Notes: generated by a model from the letters alone, not told the origin. DNA of 64,000 nt from Nepenthes gracilis (GCA_033239525.1 BSYO01000024.1:5727991-5791990); one strand, 5' to 3'; positions 23,251 through 35,110 are shown, numbered from the stretch's first letter. Translations and numbers: made by a program.

Positions 23251-24453
23251 ATGGTCAATACGAGATCCCGAACTAATATTCCAACAAGGGATGCTACTAC
23301 TATCAATAATCCACCTGCTGCTGTCATTCAAATGGAGAGTCGACAAGAAGAGATGATGCGAACATTTAACACTCGGATGGACAACATGACAGAAGCAATT
23401 CACAATCTTTGTGCTCAGTGTAAACCTACTAATCCTATCGTCACGCCAGCCGAAGTCGACAAAAGAAGGAATCATAAAAGAAAATATACCACCCACCAAG
23501 CAGAAATTCAAGAACAAGTGGCTTCGAGTAATGCAGGAGGCCGATCTCAACTGGAAGGTCGATCTCAATTGAGAGGCCGATCTCAATTAAGAGGCCGATC
23601 TCATTTCGAAGGCCAATCTCAATTAAGAGGCCGATCTCACCAAGAGGGCCAATCTCGGTTGAGAACTCGATCTCAACTAGAAGGACGATTAGGACCTGTC
23701 CCAAAAAATCAAAGTCAGGATCGTCAAAATACACGATGCTGTCAAAGGGGTGAAAGACCACGTGATCATGAAGCTATTTCCTGTAATAGGCATATAGAAC
23801 GAGAAAATTTTCGACCATCTCAGCGAGAGATACAACCAGTGGAACTAAGGACATATCTCAATGCAAAGAGATCTGTTGTTCCTCATATGGAAGAAAAGGT
23901 AGAGAAAATTTGGAAACATATGTTTGGAGGAAACACCGAAGAACGCCCAACAAGCTTGCATGGATCACCATTTACGATGGAAATTCGAACGAGACCACTC
24001 CCACATAAATTTAAAATGCCGACTTTGGATGCTTATGACGGGAGCACTGATCCTATGGACCATCTGGATCATTTCAGAACCCTTCTGAGTTTCCAAGGAC
24101 TAGATGAAATGACCATGTGCCAATGTTTTCCGATAACTCTCAAAGGAGATGCTCGAATCTGGTTCTACCGATTACAGCCAAATTCAATTCAATCGTTTGA
24201 AGAATTGGCCGACAATTTTTTGACCCAGTTCGCTTCCAGCAGAAGAATTGAAAAACAACCCTGGCATCTCGCCAGGATAAAGCAAGGGTCAAATGAAAGC
24301 CTAAAAAGTTTCTTAGTTCGGTTCACTGAAGAAGCCCGGCAAATCCCGCGAATAACTGATGAAGTAAAGTTGAATACTTTCATATCAACTTTGGAGCCAG
24401 GAGAATTTTTCAAACACCTAGCGCACATGATCCAAAACCTTTTGGAAGTGTAA
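23251..24453 (+). CDS. Gag protein of element B (400 codons, cut short by a stop)
   Basis: The frame opens 42 bp after the primer-binding site at MVNTRSRTNIPTRD. Residues 97-146 are seven-residue repeats of the type GRSQLRG, rich in Arg and Ser. The gag core spans roughly residues 250-395, with KFKMPTLDAYDGSTDPMDHL, LKGDARIWFYRL and LKSFLVRFTEEARQIP. It would form the particle that packages the element RNA. A TAA at 24451 ends the frame inside the conserved region; the sequence then continues in the same frame (TITRAYIAAEEANKAK) before more breaks. The zinc-knuckle-like CHYHRSPGHSIEDC lies downstream at about 24754-24795, so the 400-residue product would lack it. Confidence 0.85.
   Translation: MVNTRSRTNIPTRDATTINNPPAAVIQMESRQEEMMRTFNTRMDNMTEAIHNLCAQCKPTNPIVTPAEVDKRRNHKRKYTTHQAEIQEQVASSNAGGRSQLEGRSQLRGRSQLRGRSHFEGQSQLRGRSHQEGQSRLRTRSQLEGRLGPVPKNQSQDRQNTRCCQRGERPRDHEAISCNRHIERENFRPSQREIQPVELRTYLNAKRSVVPHMEEKVEKIWKHMFGGNTEERPTSLHGSPFTMEIRTRPLPHKFKMPTLDAYDGSTDPMDHLDHFRTLLSFQGLDEMTMCQCFPITLKGDARIWFYRLQPNSIQSFEELADNFLTQFASSRRIEKQPWHLARIKQGSNESLKSFLVRFTEEARQIPRITDEVKLNTFISTLEPGEFFKHLAHMIQNLLEV
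23539..23688 (+). repeat. 21-bp repeats coding for GRSQLRG heptads in gag
   Basis: About seven copies of a 21-bp unit similar to GGCCGATCTCAATTAAGAG keep the reading frame. They encode alternating Arg-Ser-Gln/His-Leu blocks. Confidence 0.85.
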
Positions 24454-25210
24454 ACGATAACTCGAGCATACATCGCCGCAGAAGAAGCTAATAAAGCAAA
24501 AAAGCCATTATCGCTGGACAACAATCAACGAAGACCACCGAATGGAAAGAAAGGAGACAACAACGTACTTATTCACAAGAAAGGAAGCAATCAAGGACAG
24601 GATCTGGATTTGCTAGGGAATTTAAGCCTTTAACTCTAACTCCCCTGAATGAATCCCGAATGAATATTCTCATGTAAATAAGGGGTGAAAAATTTCTTAA
24701 ATGGCCCAAGCCACCCAAAAATCCAGAAGCTGGAGATCAGACAAAGTTTTGTCATTATCATCGCTCACCAGGACATAGTATTGAAGATTGCCGAACTTTG
24801 CAGAAGGAGATAGAAGAACTCATCAGAAGAGGGCATCTAAAAAAAATTTTGAAAGATTCCGAAAGAAATGCTGCTGAAATAACGGAAGAAAGTCAACAAT
24901 AAGCGCCAAAAAACCGAGTTGTTGCTGGCGTGGTCAATATGATAACTAGCAAGTCATCAAGAGTACATCGGTCTGATCGGCTTGAGAATGATATGAAGGT
25001 CAAAAAATCAAAAAGTGAGATTGAAGACGATATTATTCGCTTTGATAGGGAAGATATGAAGCATGTACAATATCCTCACTCCGATCCTCTTGTTGTATCA
25101 ATGCTTGTTTCGATGGCAAAGTCGATCACCAAATCGAAACGGGTTTTCATAGATAATGGAAGTTCGAGTAATTTACTTTACTTGATGCCTTTATTAAATT
25201 GGGATTAAAA
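24454..25210 (+). pseudogene. Gag tail, zinc knuckle and protease start of element B
   Basis: After the gag stop come a CHYHRSPGHSIEDC knuckle-like motif, then an open stretch (24930-25208) with the protease active-site block VFIDNGSSSNLLYL near 25144-25185. A stop and frame changes separate it from gag and from the rest of the protease (about 25215-25560, LSFLVVDLPSVYNAILG-like). Confidence 0.7.
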
Positions 25211-25639
25211 AGAACCAATTTAAAAACAACAAGGGCCTCTTTATGGATTAGATAATGAACCAGTTCAAGTACAATGAACCATTCGGTTAGAAGTAACTCC
25301 GGGAACGCACCCCCGAGTAGCATCACGTAAACTATCATTCTTGGTAGTTGATTTACCATCGGTTTACAATGCTATATTGGGCCGACCTTGCTTATCACCT
25401 TTGGAATAGTAACATCCATACCTCATTTGAAGATGAAATTCTTAACCTCTTGTGGCGTTGGTGGAGTCCTAGGAGATCAAATAATTGGTCGATCCCGTTA
25501 TCTTTCTCAAATCACCAAATAACTCGCACGAACCAATCAAGATCTTGATTATCGGGATGAAATTTCCTTACAAACAGCCCAACTGAGAAACAACCGATCA
25601 AGTTCTCCTTGACCCTATTAATCCAGACAAGTTTGTGCT

Positions 25640-26600
25640 AATAGGGTCTTCCCTCTCTGAGCCGACTCGTGATCGGTTAATGAAATTTCTTCAAAAAAAT
25701 TCGGATATATTTGCTTGGTCGCCCGCAGATATGCCGGAATCCCAGCTGATATGATGGTACACAAATTAGGTCTGGATCCCAGTCATAAACCGATTAGACA
25801 AAAGCGAAGAAATCATTCTCATCAAAAACTAATTGCCATTAGAGAGGAAGTGAAAAAGCTTTTAGACGCCGGTTTTATTCGGGAAGTTCAATATCTGGGA
25901 TTGGCTTTCTAATGTGGTCCTCGTGAAGAAAAATAGTGGGAAATGGCGAATGTGTGTAGACTTCACTAATGTGAATAAAGATGTCCAAAGGACAAGTTTT
26001 TCCACGCCAAGAATAGATTTATTAGTGGATTCAACGTCGGACACGAATTGCTAAGTTTTATGGATGCTTACTCAGATATAATCAATCCGGATGAGTCATG
26101 AAGATAAAGAAATTACCTCTTTCATGATGTCATCAAGGAACTTATTGTTACAAGGTTATGCGCTCGGTCTAAAAACGTCGGGGCCACTTACCAACGGCTC
26201 GTGAATAAAATGTTTGAAGGATAGATCGGGCAAAAATATGGAAGTCTATGTTGATGATATGCTTGTTAAAAGCAAAACTGCTGGGGATCATGTGGACGAT
26301 CTTAACGAAACATTTAAGATACTCCGAAAATATCAAATGAAGTTAAATCCAACCAAATGCGCTTTCGGAGTTTCCTCTGGAAAATTTCTTGGCTTCATTG
26401 TATCCAGACGAGGAATTGAAGCCAACCCTGAAAAGATAAAGGCAGTTATTGAAATGAACCCTCCACAAACCGTTAAGGAAGTTCAAAGGCTCACAGAAGG
26501 TTAGCATCACTCTCTCGCTTCCTATCCAAGTCAGAAAAATATTTACCTTTTTCAAAGCCTTAAGAGGAACCAAGACCAATGGATTTGTTTGGTTCTCTCG
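25640..26600 (+). pseudogene. Reverse transcriptase remnant of element B
   Basis: 25715-25912 gives the entry region (LGLDPSHKPIRQKRRNHSHQ, AIREEVKKLLDAGFIREVQY). A shifted frame gives VVLVKKNSGKWRMCVDF. 26214-26504 gives VYVDDMLVKSK (catalytic YVDD), LNPTKCAFGVSSGKFLGFIV and NPEKIKAV. These are the standard blocks in the right order, split by about three frameshifts. Confidence 0.88.
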
Positions 26601-27540
26601 ATTGTCAAAAGGCTTTTCAAGAGTTAAAAGAATACTTATCTAGTCCTCCCTTATTGGCTTCGCCAAAAACGGAGAAGAATTATTTTTGTACCTAGCTGTC
26701 TCATCTCAGGGCAATCGGTTCGGGTCCCGATTTGGCAAGAAGTAAATATACAAAGAATCGATCTATTATAAGCAAAATCGGCCGACGCAGTAAACTTCGG
26801 TATACGCATGCCGAAAAGATTGCTTTAGCTCTTATTTATTCGGCAAGAAAATTGCGTCCTTACTTTCAAGCGCACAAAATCATTTTGCTGACCGATCACC
26901 TTTAAAAATGATTTTTGCAAGCCGGATATATCCGGACGACGTGAAATGGGCAATTGAACTAAGCGAATTTGATATAGAATACGTACCAAGATCGTTATAA
27001 AAGGACAGGATTAGCCGACTTTGTTGTTGAAACGCGTGAAGCCGATCCCGAAAGTGATCGAAGAAAATCTTGAAAACCAAACGGAACCGATTTGGTTATT
27101 ACATGTAGATGGATCATCAATGCAACCGCAATGGAGCCGGAGTGGTCCTAAAGACTCCCGAAGGAAGAGATATGTTATTCGCTAAGACTTGCATTCTCAA
27201 AGAACTAATAACATTGCAGTAATATGAAGCTTTGCTTCACGGACTTCGTTGGCTAAAGAATGCTCGCAAAGAATATAATAAATCTACGCGATTCGCAATG
27301 ATCGTGAATCGTGTCCAAGGAAATTTTGAGGCCATAAACGCGCCCTTAGCAAATTATCTTGCTAAGGTTAAAAATATGATGACAAAGTTCAACAAAACGG
27401 AGATAGTTCATATTCCAAGGGAAGACAATGGAAAAGCCGATCATCTAGCAAAAAAGCCGCAACCGAAAATCCCGAACAAGACTCAAAGATTATGCGTGAA
27501 ATTTTGTCGACTCCAAGTATCAAAGAAAGGTAACATAAAA
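26600..27540 (+). pseudogene. RNase H remnant of element B
   Basis: Blocks LHVDGSSMQ (about 27098-27124), YEALLHGLRWLKNA (27225-27265) and IPREDNGKADHLAKK (27412-27456) are visible. The last frame is open at 27232-27552. The second catalytic region is damaged: the usual GDS block is not readable. Frameshifts separate the pieces. Confidence 0.75.
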
Positions 27541-27689
27541 TCCTTCATCTAACTGGGAGAGAAAATTGGATATCTCCGTATTGGAAGTACCTCAAGGAGG
27601 GAGTTTTGGAGATAATCCGTAAGATAAAAACGGATAAAGAAAACGGTCGGATGGTATACTATCATAGATGACAAAATATACAAGAGGGG

Positions 27690-28800
27690 ATACTCAATTC
27701 CAGATCCGTGTTGCCTTACTCCGCAGGAAGCCGAATACGATATTGCGAGGTCCACTTAGGGATATGTGGGTCCCACGTAGGAGGAAAGAATCTGGCCTTC
27801 AAAATAATACGTCAGGGATATTATTGGCCTACTATTAAGAAGGATGCCATGGAATTCGTTAAAAAATGCGAGAATTGTCAGTTACACGGCAACTTGACGC
27901 ATCAACCGTCCACGGAATTGAAATCTTTGCAAGATCCTTGGCCATCTTCACAATGGGGACTCGATATTTTAGGTCCTTTTCCTATGATGACTGGGCAAAG
28001 AAAATTTATAATAGTTGGCATCGACTATTTTACTAAATGGGTAGAAGCTACTCCATTGGCTCGGATAACCGAGCATAACGCTATTGAGTTTGTTAAACAT
28101 AGTATTGTCTCACGTTTGGAATTTCGAAAGAATTATTACCGATAATGGAACTCAATTCACAGGAAACGCTTTACAGGTATTGCTCCAATTTGAACATTCG
28201 TTAAGACCACACTTCAGTTGGCATACCCCACTTTCGAACGGACAAGTGAAAGTTACCAACAGAATTCTATTACATGGATTAAAGACGAAATTGGAGGACG
28301 CTCGGGGCTCGGCAGCATTTAACTACCACTAGTTTTGTGGTCATACCCGAACAACACCGAAAGAGCCACAAGGGAAACCCCATTCAGCCTATGTTTTGGG
28401 AATGTAGGCCATTAGTAGAAATCGGATTATCCGATCCGAGGATTGAGAATTTTGATCCGACCAATAACGATCGTAAAATCGTAGAGCAACTTGATCTTCT
28501 CAAGAAATGAGAGGAACGACGCGAGTTCGCACAAGCAGACTTATCAACAACGAATCGCTTCAGTATTATAACAAAAAAGAGTAAAAGCACTAGGTTTGAT
28601 GTTGGGGACTTGGTTCTAAGGAGTATCAAGCAACAGGAAGATACTTAATGTAAATAAACCGTCTCCCCAACTTGGAAGGACCTTCATTGTCTCGCTATTC
28701 TACGAAATGGATCTTACAAATTGCGTACTCAAAATGGAAAACTGCTCCAAGGACATGGAATGCTATTCATTTAAAGAAGTTTTATCGCAAGATTTGATCC
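27690..28800 (+). pseudogene. Integrase remnant of element B
   Basis: 27708-28145 carries the HHCC zinc region (VHLGICGSHVGGK and CENCQLHG), then WGLDILGPFP with the first catalytic Asp and IDYFTKWVEATPLA. A frame change leads to ITDNGTQF with the second Asp (about 28134-28157). The third catalytic residue appears changed: NGQVKVTNR is read at about 28237-28263, where element A has NGYVEVTNR. The tail TWNAIHLKKFY (about 28758) is typical of Tat. Confidence 0.85.
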
Positions 28801-28809
28801 CGACATGTA

Positions 28810-29890
28810 CCTTGTAAACCGTAAATTACATGAATATATATATAATGATAATTTTATCAATATTTTCTCGGTTCTTTAAGATTCTTGATCGCCTAGATTG
28901 CCCCTAAGTCAAATGGCGAAACGCCACTTACTTACAGCACCTATAAACGGTCTAAGAAAATTAAAACCTCGGTTATATCGAGTGATTTGGACTACAAAAG
29001 TAAGATCCATCAAACCTTAGGGGTTATTCTAACATATGTGTGGCGATTCCTTTATGAAAGGATGAACACATTGGTCTACTATGGTCAAAAAAGCATCGAG
29101 TAATCAAATATAACAAGTATAAGTTTATACATAATACAAAGTTCGGTTAATGTATGACTGCTAAAAACATAAGTCTACATAGAAGAATCACTAAAGCGGA
29201 TGAGATGAAGACGCTCCTCTATCGTAAAAAAATCTTTCAAATCGGACGGCGATGTACGCCCATATTCCTTTGATTGAAAAATGGATCGAAATTGAGGATC
29301 AACCAACAAAGCAATCTTTTGGCATAACCGAATGCCTTCTTGAAATCGGCACTCAAAGCCGATCCAACTTCTTAGGTTTGAGTCCTGTCGCAGCCTGTAA
29401 TTCAAATAAGCTAACTCTTGTTGGGCCGATCCTAATTCTTTTTGGGAATCGATAAATTAAAAGTTGTAGATTGAAGCTCATCCTTCATTTTTTGCAAATC
29501 GACTTAAGAATGATATTTCGTCTTTATATTCTTGAACCTCAAGAACAAAGAATCTCCATCTTATTCTTCACCTCTTCTAAAATTTTAGGATCCACCTGAT
29601 TCTGGGACAAGCTTCGAACTTCTCGTTGAAGTTGTCCGATCCAAAGTCTCCGTTGATGAATCCCAATCTTTATAATTTCATTTAATTTTTCGTCCTAAAA
29701 AAAAAATTTAATTAGTTCGAATTGACAAGATAAGACCGAATCCAGATACCTAAGATTATGCAAATCTAACCCGGATAAAGCGAGCTCTCAAAGAGATTTC
29801 GTCTGAGACATCCTGAAACAGGAGTATTTGGACGATGTGATGACTTCCGGTGCTAGGATGCGAAGAAGAAGCAGGAGTGTTCATCCACTG
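28810..29890. other. Post-integrase spacer of element B
   Basis: An AT-rich stretch with short antisense open fragments and no recognised domain. It corresponds to the region after integrase in element A. Confidence 0.55.
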
Positions 29891-29897
29891 ACAAACT

Positions 29898-31186
29898 CTA
29901 TCTTGAACTCCAATCGGATTGGACACTCGGCGCCTCAGAAAACAGATCTCCTTTTCGTGAGGTGGGTCGACAAATGCATTGAGTTCGGATTTCGTCCAAA
30001 TTTACAGAAGGAATAGGGACATCCTCAGAGGGAACATCATAAGCAGTAATGATTCCTTGAGTCCGATCTTGAATATGGGCCGATCGAGAAGAACCACTGA
30101 TCGTTAAAATGTTTGAAGCTTCTTCAATTGTTGGTTCATTACAAATTTCAGAGAGAGAAGGGAGACCGCCAAATATGGCCTCTTCAGACCCAGTATTCCT
30201 ATCCAACATCTGAACATTAGAAGTTGGATCGGTCACTTCCTCAACTCCTTGTGCTGTGGGCACAGAGACCATCTGAACATTAGAAGTTGGATCGGTCAAT
30301 TCCTCGACTCCTTGTGCTGTGGACATAGAAACACTAGAAGGTAAAACAGTTTCTTCTGTTAATTTATTCATACCACCCATTCTCTCTGACAATGGAACGC
30401 CGGAATCATGAGAAGAAGTGGTTGAACTTGACTGAATCATTCGACGTCGAGAGGTTGAACCCTTAGACTTAGATTGATGAGTTTTTCTTTTACGTTTGGG
30501 AGTATAACTACTCATTGCTGGAATCGCCAATAAAGGCTCCCATTTAGCCAACGTTAAAATCTCAGGCGACAGAAGACGTTCTTTGTCAGAAAACGAATTG
30601 ATATTATCCCTAATTAAATCAGTGAATTGTCGAACTGATTTTTCCTCGTTATCTTCAAGTTTACCCGAAAAAGATGACCGAACGTTACCCCAATCACTGG
30701 AAAAATTCACATCAAAACTAGCCTTTAAAAAGAAAAACCTATCTTTTCAACATTTTACCGATTCATGAATAACACCACCAATGTTCAACTCGCGGGGCGT
30801 CAAAGAAATCCAATCCCCAGATTGACTAAATTTGAAAAGCACCTTCACCGTTGCGATATTTAGAGTAAGCCCAATGGCCGAAAGAAGATACAAAGATTAC
30901 AGAGGTACCTGACAGCATTAGCATGAAACCTGGCGATGGGGACTCCTAATTCCACGAAAATCTGGCGCAATTCCAATGCAAGAGGAATGCGTAAACCACT
31001 AGTCAAATGGGCTTCATAAATTGAAATATAGCCTTCAGGAGGAGTGCTAGCCCTATCATCCTCGGAGGGAACCAAGAAAGGTATGTCTTTGCTAATCTTA
31101 AATTTTGTATATATTGAATCGATGTCAACAGAGAAAAGAACCGATTTAAGAGAATGAACACGAAGAACTTGAATGCGAGGAGCCAT
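29898..31186 (-). pseudogene. Antisense gene of element B
   Basis: On the minus strand the first part (30860-31186) begins MAPRIQVLRVHS and contains GYISIYEAHLTSGLRIPLAL and IARFHANAVRYL, the pattern of the Transposase_28-like plant proteins. The second part (29898-30710, 270 residues) is rich in Ser, Thr, Glu and Lys, with a basic KRKRKTHQSKSKG stretch that could be a nuclear signal, and has two near-identical VSVPTAQGVEE(L/V)TDPTSN blocks. The two parts are separated by about 150 bp in shifted frames. The position, antisense between integrase and the 3' LTR, is typical of several Tat lineages. The role of the protein is not established as far as I know. Confidence 0.6.
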
Positions 31187-31429
31187 AAGAAAATTTCGAA
31201 TGAAGAAGCTGGATGAGGAAGTTGTAGAGAAGAAATTCGAAACGGCAAAGGAAGATAAAGAACCTTGTGGGGAATTTCAAATTAACATATTTTTTCAAAA
31301 TCATCATGATTGGCGGTTAACTGACACCTTTGTCATAATGATTCACACGTGTCAAAACCAGATTAGTTCACCCACTGGAGTAATTAATGGTTGTCCCATC
31401 CTTCGAAGAGCTAAATAAGAGTCTTTAAA

Positions 31430-31930
31430 TGATCTTTCAAACGCAAGCTGGTTGAAAGCCGATTTCGATCCAGATCGGCAATTATTTGAAAAGCCGGTTT
31501 CAAGCGTAAGAAGGCTGAAAGCCGATTTCGATCCAGATCGGCAATTATTTGAAAAGCCGGTTTCAAGCGTAAGCCGTAAGAAGGTCGAAGTCGACTCGAT
31601 CCGATCGGCAATAATTTGAAAAGCCGGTTTCAATGGTAAGCAAGTTGAAAGCCGATTTCACCCAGATCGGTAAATATGATTTCAAGGGTAAGTCAAGTCG
31701 ATTTCGATTCCGGATCGGTAAATATGATTTCAAGGGTAAGCAAGTTGAAAGCCGATTTCAATCTAGATCGCAAAATTTTGAAAAGCCGTTTCAAGCATAA
31801 TAGGTAGAAAGCCGATTTCAATTCAGATCGGTAAAGACGTTTTCAAAAAGCAAGTCGGTTGAAAGTCGATCTAGAATCACAATCGTTGTTGATGATGATT
31901 TAAATTCGAATCGGCAAATATTAGAAGAAG
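31430..31930. repeat. Tandem array in the 3' tail of element B
   Basis: About seven to eight units of roughly 60 bp share GAAAGCCGATTTCGATC, CAGATCGGCAA and AAAAGCCGGTTTCAAG. The first three are nearly identical and later ones degenerate toward the LTR. It ends about 70 bp before the purine tract. Such 3' arrays are known in Tat/Ogre elements and can seed satellite DNA. Confidence 0.85.
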
Positions 31931-32001
31931 AACTCAATGACCCTATCGTAAAAGGACATATCGCCAGATTAAGAATTCTAACCCGCCGACATGGGGACTA
32001 G

Positions 32002-32429
32002 TGATGGGTACAATCAGATATGATTTACTTTTTGGCCCATTAAAGGAAGCCCGTTGAAGAAAGCCCATTGGTTTTGGAGTTATTGCAATTAACACGTGAA
32101 GATGATAGTTATGAGAGACGGTTGTACAACCGACCAACCGACAAGAATTCGGATAAAACCGGACGAAGATAATTCTGAGGAGAAGAATCTAGACATTACC
32201 GGAATGATCAAATCGGGAAGAGAGGAGAAGAAAAGGCCTATAAAAGGAAATGATTTTCATAAAGAAAAGGGAGAGCTTTTTTCTTTCAAAAAAGAGAAAG
32301 GACAAGCGAATAAAAGAAAAATGTTGTGATGCCTAAATTCAAGACTTCAATAATTCACAGCTTGATTTATTCTTTCATAATCTCAGCAATGAATGTTTTT
32401 CTTTAGATCTTGAATTCAGAGTCACATCA
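32002..32429 (+). repeat. 3' LTR of element B
   Basis: It begins TGATGGGTACAATC after the tract CATGGGGACTAG, ends GTCACATCA, and is followed by the TSD AAATT. Confidence 0.92.
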
Positions 32430-32434
32430 AAATT

Positions 32435-34849
32435 TATAAAAATTAAATAACAATTACACATTCTTGTGGCTCCTATCGATGCCTTTTTAAGGGCACGTAA
32501 CAAAATAATGCCCTCAACTTCTGTTTTTTGTTTTTTTAATATAATTTTTATTCTCTATTTTAATAAAATGCTAAATTATTTTACACGAAAAAAAAAATTT
32601 ACCACACCATCATTGGCATTTAATTTCATAAAATTATCATTAAAATAAAAATTAAGAATAAAATAAAAAAATAAAAATTATCTTTTAAAAATATTTTATA
32701 AATAATTAATAACATCGAGATAAGAACTATATAAACTAAAAAAAAATTCTCAGTTGACAAAAAAATACAAACATTGAATAAAAAATAAGATTTTATAACA
32801 TAATAATAAAAATGTATCTTAACCCAATCTTTAGAATTGGAGGAATGAAAATTGATTATAATTTTTGGAATCAGAAAATCATAAAAAGAGACCCGATAAT
32901 TATTAATTAATCCTGGACCGACATTTAGTCATCTTGAAACTTAGGCCGTACCACAATTCCAATATATTTTCTGATCTAGCTAGATCATATGCGCATTAAT
33001 TACTTCAATAATGCAGCTGCTGCTGGTCCATCGATTCATGCAATGAAGCATCAACAATTATTTGTTATTTTTATAATATTTAAATCTTACAGTAATATTG
33101 ATATTATTAATAAATATAATTACAAAAAAAAAAAAACAATTCGATTTGATTAAAATTATGAATTTATTTATTTTGGATAAATTTTTAGCTTAAAAAATCA
33201 TCTCAATATATCATATTTTTGAGTAATAAATAAATTTTAATATCCTTTTTAACTTTTAACTTCAAGAAAAATTATAATATAAAATTTTTTTATGTAAATA
33301 CTTATGTAATATTTTAATTTAAATACTATATTTTTAAAAATATTTTATATTTTAGGTAGTTTTTATATAAATGTGAACATTTAAAAAAATATATTTAAAA
33401 ATAAAATATTTTGAATTTATCCCATTTAATCATGGAGATTTATTATAGTTTTTGGTTGACTATTGGACTAAATTTAGGTTGAGTTGACTTAACTATTATA
33501 AATTTTTATCTAAATCTAATTTATATCCAATTTAAATTTAATTTTGATCAAGCATATGTTGAAGTATGAGATTGAAAAGTTAGATTTTCACAAAACCTTT
33601 TTAAATTGAATCTTTAGTGAATTAACAACACATCAAAAAATGAATAAATTAAAGAATATCACTACCCAAGACGATCTCAACAAAAATTAACTTGAAAATT
33701 TCTTTTTATTTCAAGTCTTCTTTTCTTCTATAGTCCCTTAATTAATTAAACACATCCATTCGTTTTCTTTATACATATATTAGATTTTAGAGTAATGGTC
33801 CATGATGGGCAACTCTAATTACTAGAAGTTCAATTCTTTTATGTTTTTAAATAGTAGAAGTCCAATGTCATTTAGATTGGGATTTCTACTTAAGCCATCG
33901 ATATTATGTCAATCTAGGATATATTTATTAAATTATTAGATTCGCAAGAAAAAAAATTTTGATCATATGACAATAAAATACTATTCAATTCTTAAATTTG
34001 ACATCATTTTAATTTGCTTACCAAAAAAAAAAAAAAAGACATCATTTTAATTAAATTTCTCACCATTCAATTATAAATATATATCCAATAGTTGTTATAG
34101 ACAAGGGTAACATACACATGATGTGTGCATATGTTAACGGGATCACTTAAAAATCAGTTTATAAATAGATAATAAGTTCAACAACAATAATAATAGAGCC
34201 TTATGTTCTATTAAGTGTAATCATCTATATAAATTTATTTTCTATATTTCATATGATTTAATATAATATTATTTAAATATATCAGTAATTTTAAATTATT
34301 TTTTATTATATTATTATACAATCCACTATATCTACGCCTTCCTTTCTTCATCGAAGAAAACGAGTATTGGGGACAAAATAAGTAGTTGAAAACAAGACAT
34401 GGCAATCAAATTAAATGATCTCGATTGGGTTGAACAACATTTCGAAGTGGGCTCCATTAGCTATCGACCAACTCGTCCCAAATTGAATAAAATCATGCTA
34501 CCAATGCCCGCTTGATCTTCAGCCATGACAAATATTGAACGTCACAAGCCGTCATTAATAGCATTTCAGGCTCATTTATAAAAGCTGAAGCACTCTATAG
34601 ACTGTGAGAAGAAATCCTCCATAGGAGCGCATGCTAAATAACTTCAATTGAGATATTCTTATTGTCTCTTTCGAGAAACAGAGCATAGGATTAATTTAGG
34701 TCTACTCGGCTGGCTACAATCCTCACATAGGCTTCTATTACGTATAGGGCTAGTCCTCACAAAAGGCCTATCTTACTTTCCTCAATAGTGGTCCTCTCAT
34801 CTTCCATCTTCATTTAACAATAGCCAAAGAGGCATATAAACCTCTGCAT
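32435..34849. other. AT-rich intergenic spacer
   Basis: No gene is supported. Base composition is strongly AT up to about 34330, then becomes more balanced, suggesting decayed coding or repeat DNA beyond that point. Confidence 0.65.
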
Positions 34850-35110
34850 TCTAATTCCGTCTGTGCGTTATTGACCTAAGAATCAATGAGCAACCCAAAG
34901 AGAAATTCCTAACACTACAACCAGTTTTTTTATATCTGTTGTGTGCAAAACTCGTTATTTAATGACCAAGACTTGCATTTGAGCAAATAGCTCATCAGAT
35001 TGGCTCCGATCTTCAGATACAGATCAAAGGAAATTCTTCTTAATGAATGAACATATTGCTTTAATGAAACCAGATCTGTGAGGCTAACGCTAATTCCTTA
35101 TGGTTTACTT
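34850..35110 (-). pseudogene. Possible remnant of a PPR-type gene (E+/DYW end)
   Basis: On the minus strand one frame reads SEDRSQSDELFAQMQVL (about 34965-35020). This resembles the GDRSHPQSDEIYAQLEEL block that follows the E motif in plant pentatricopeptide-repeat editing factors. Just upstream, shifted, are pieces like IWFH...NMFIH...EEF, at the place of the usual SWIEVNNKVHEF. Stops and shifts are everywhere and no intact PPR unit is seen, so the match could be chance. Confidence 0.25.

Larger units (their letters stand above)
22769..32429 (+). mobile_element. Element B: Tat-lineage Ty3/gypsy retrotransposon, frameshifted
   Basis: A 9.66-kb element has LTRs of 422 and 428 bp and a perfect AAATT TSD (22764-22768 and 32430-32434). 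Its order is primer site, a largely open gag, protease, reverse transcriptase, RNase H, integrase, a 3-kb tail with an antisense gene and a tandem array, purine tract and 3' LTR. The LTRs are more alike than those of element A, so it inserted later. Its pol is split mainly by single-base shifts rather than by stops. Confidence 0.92.
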
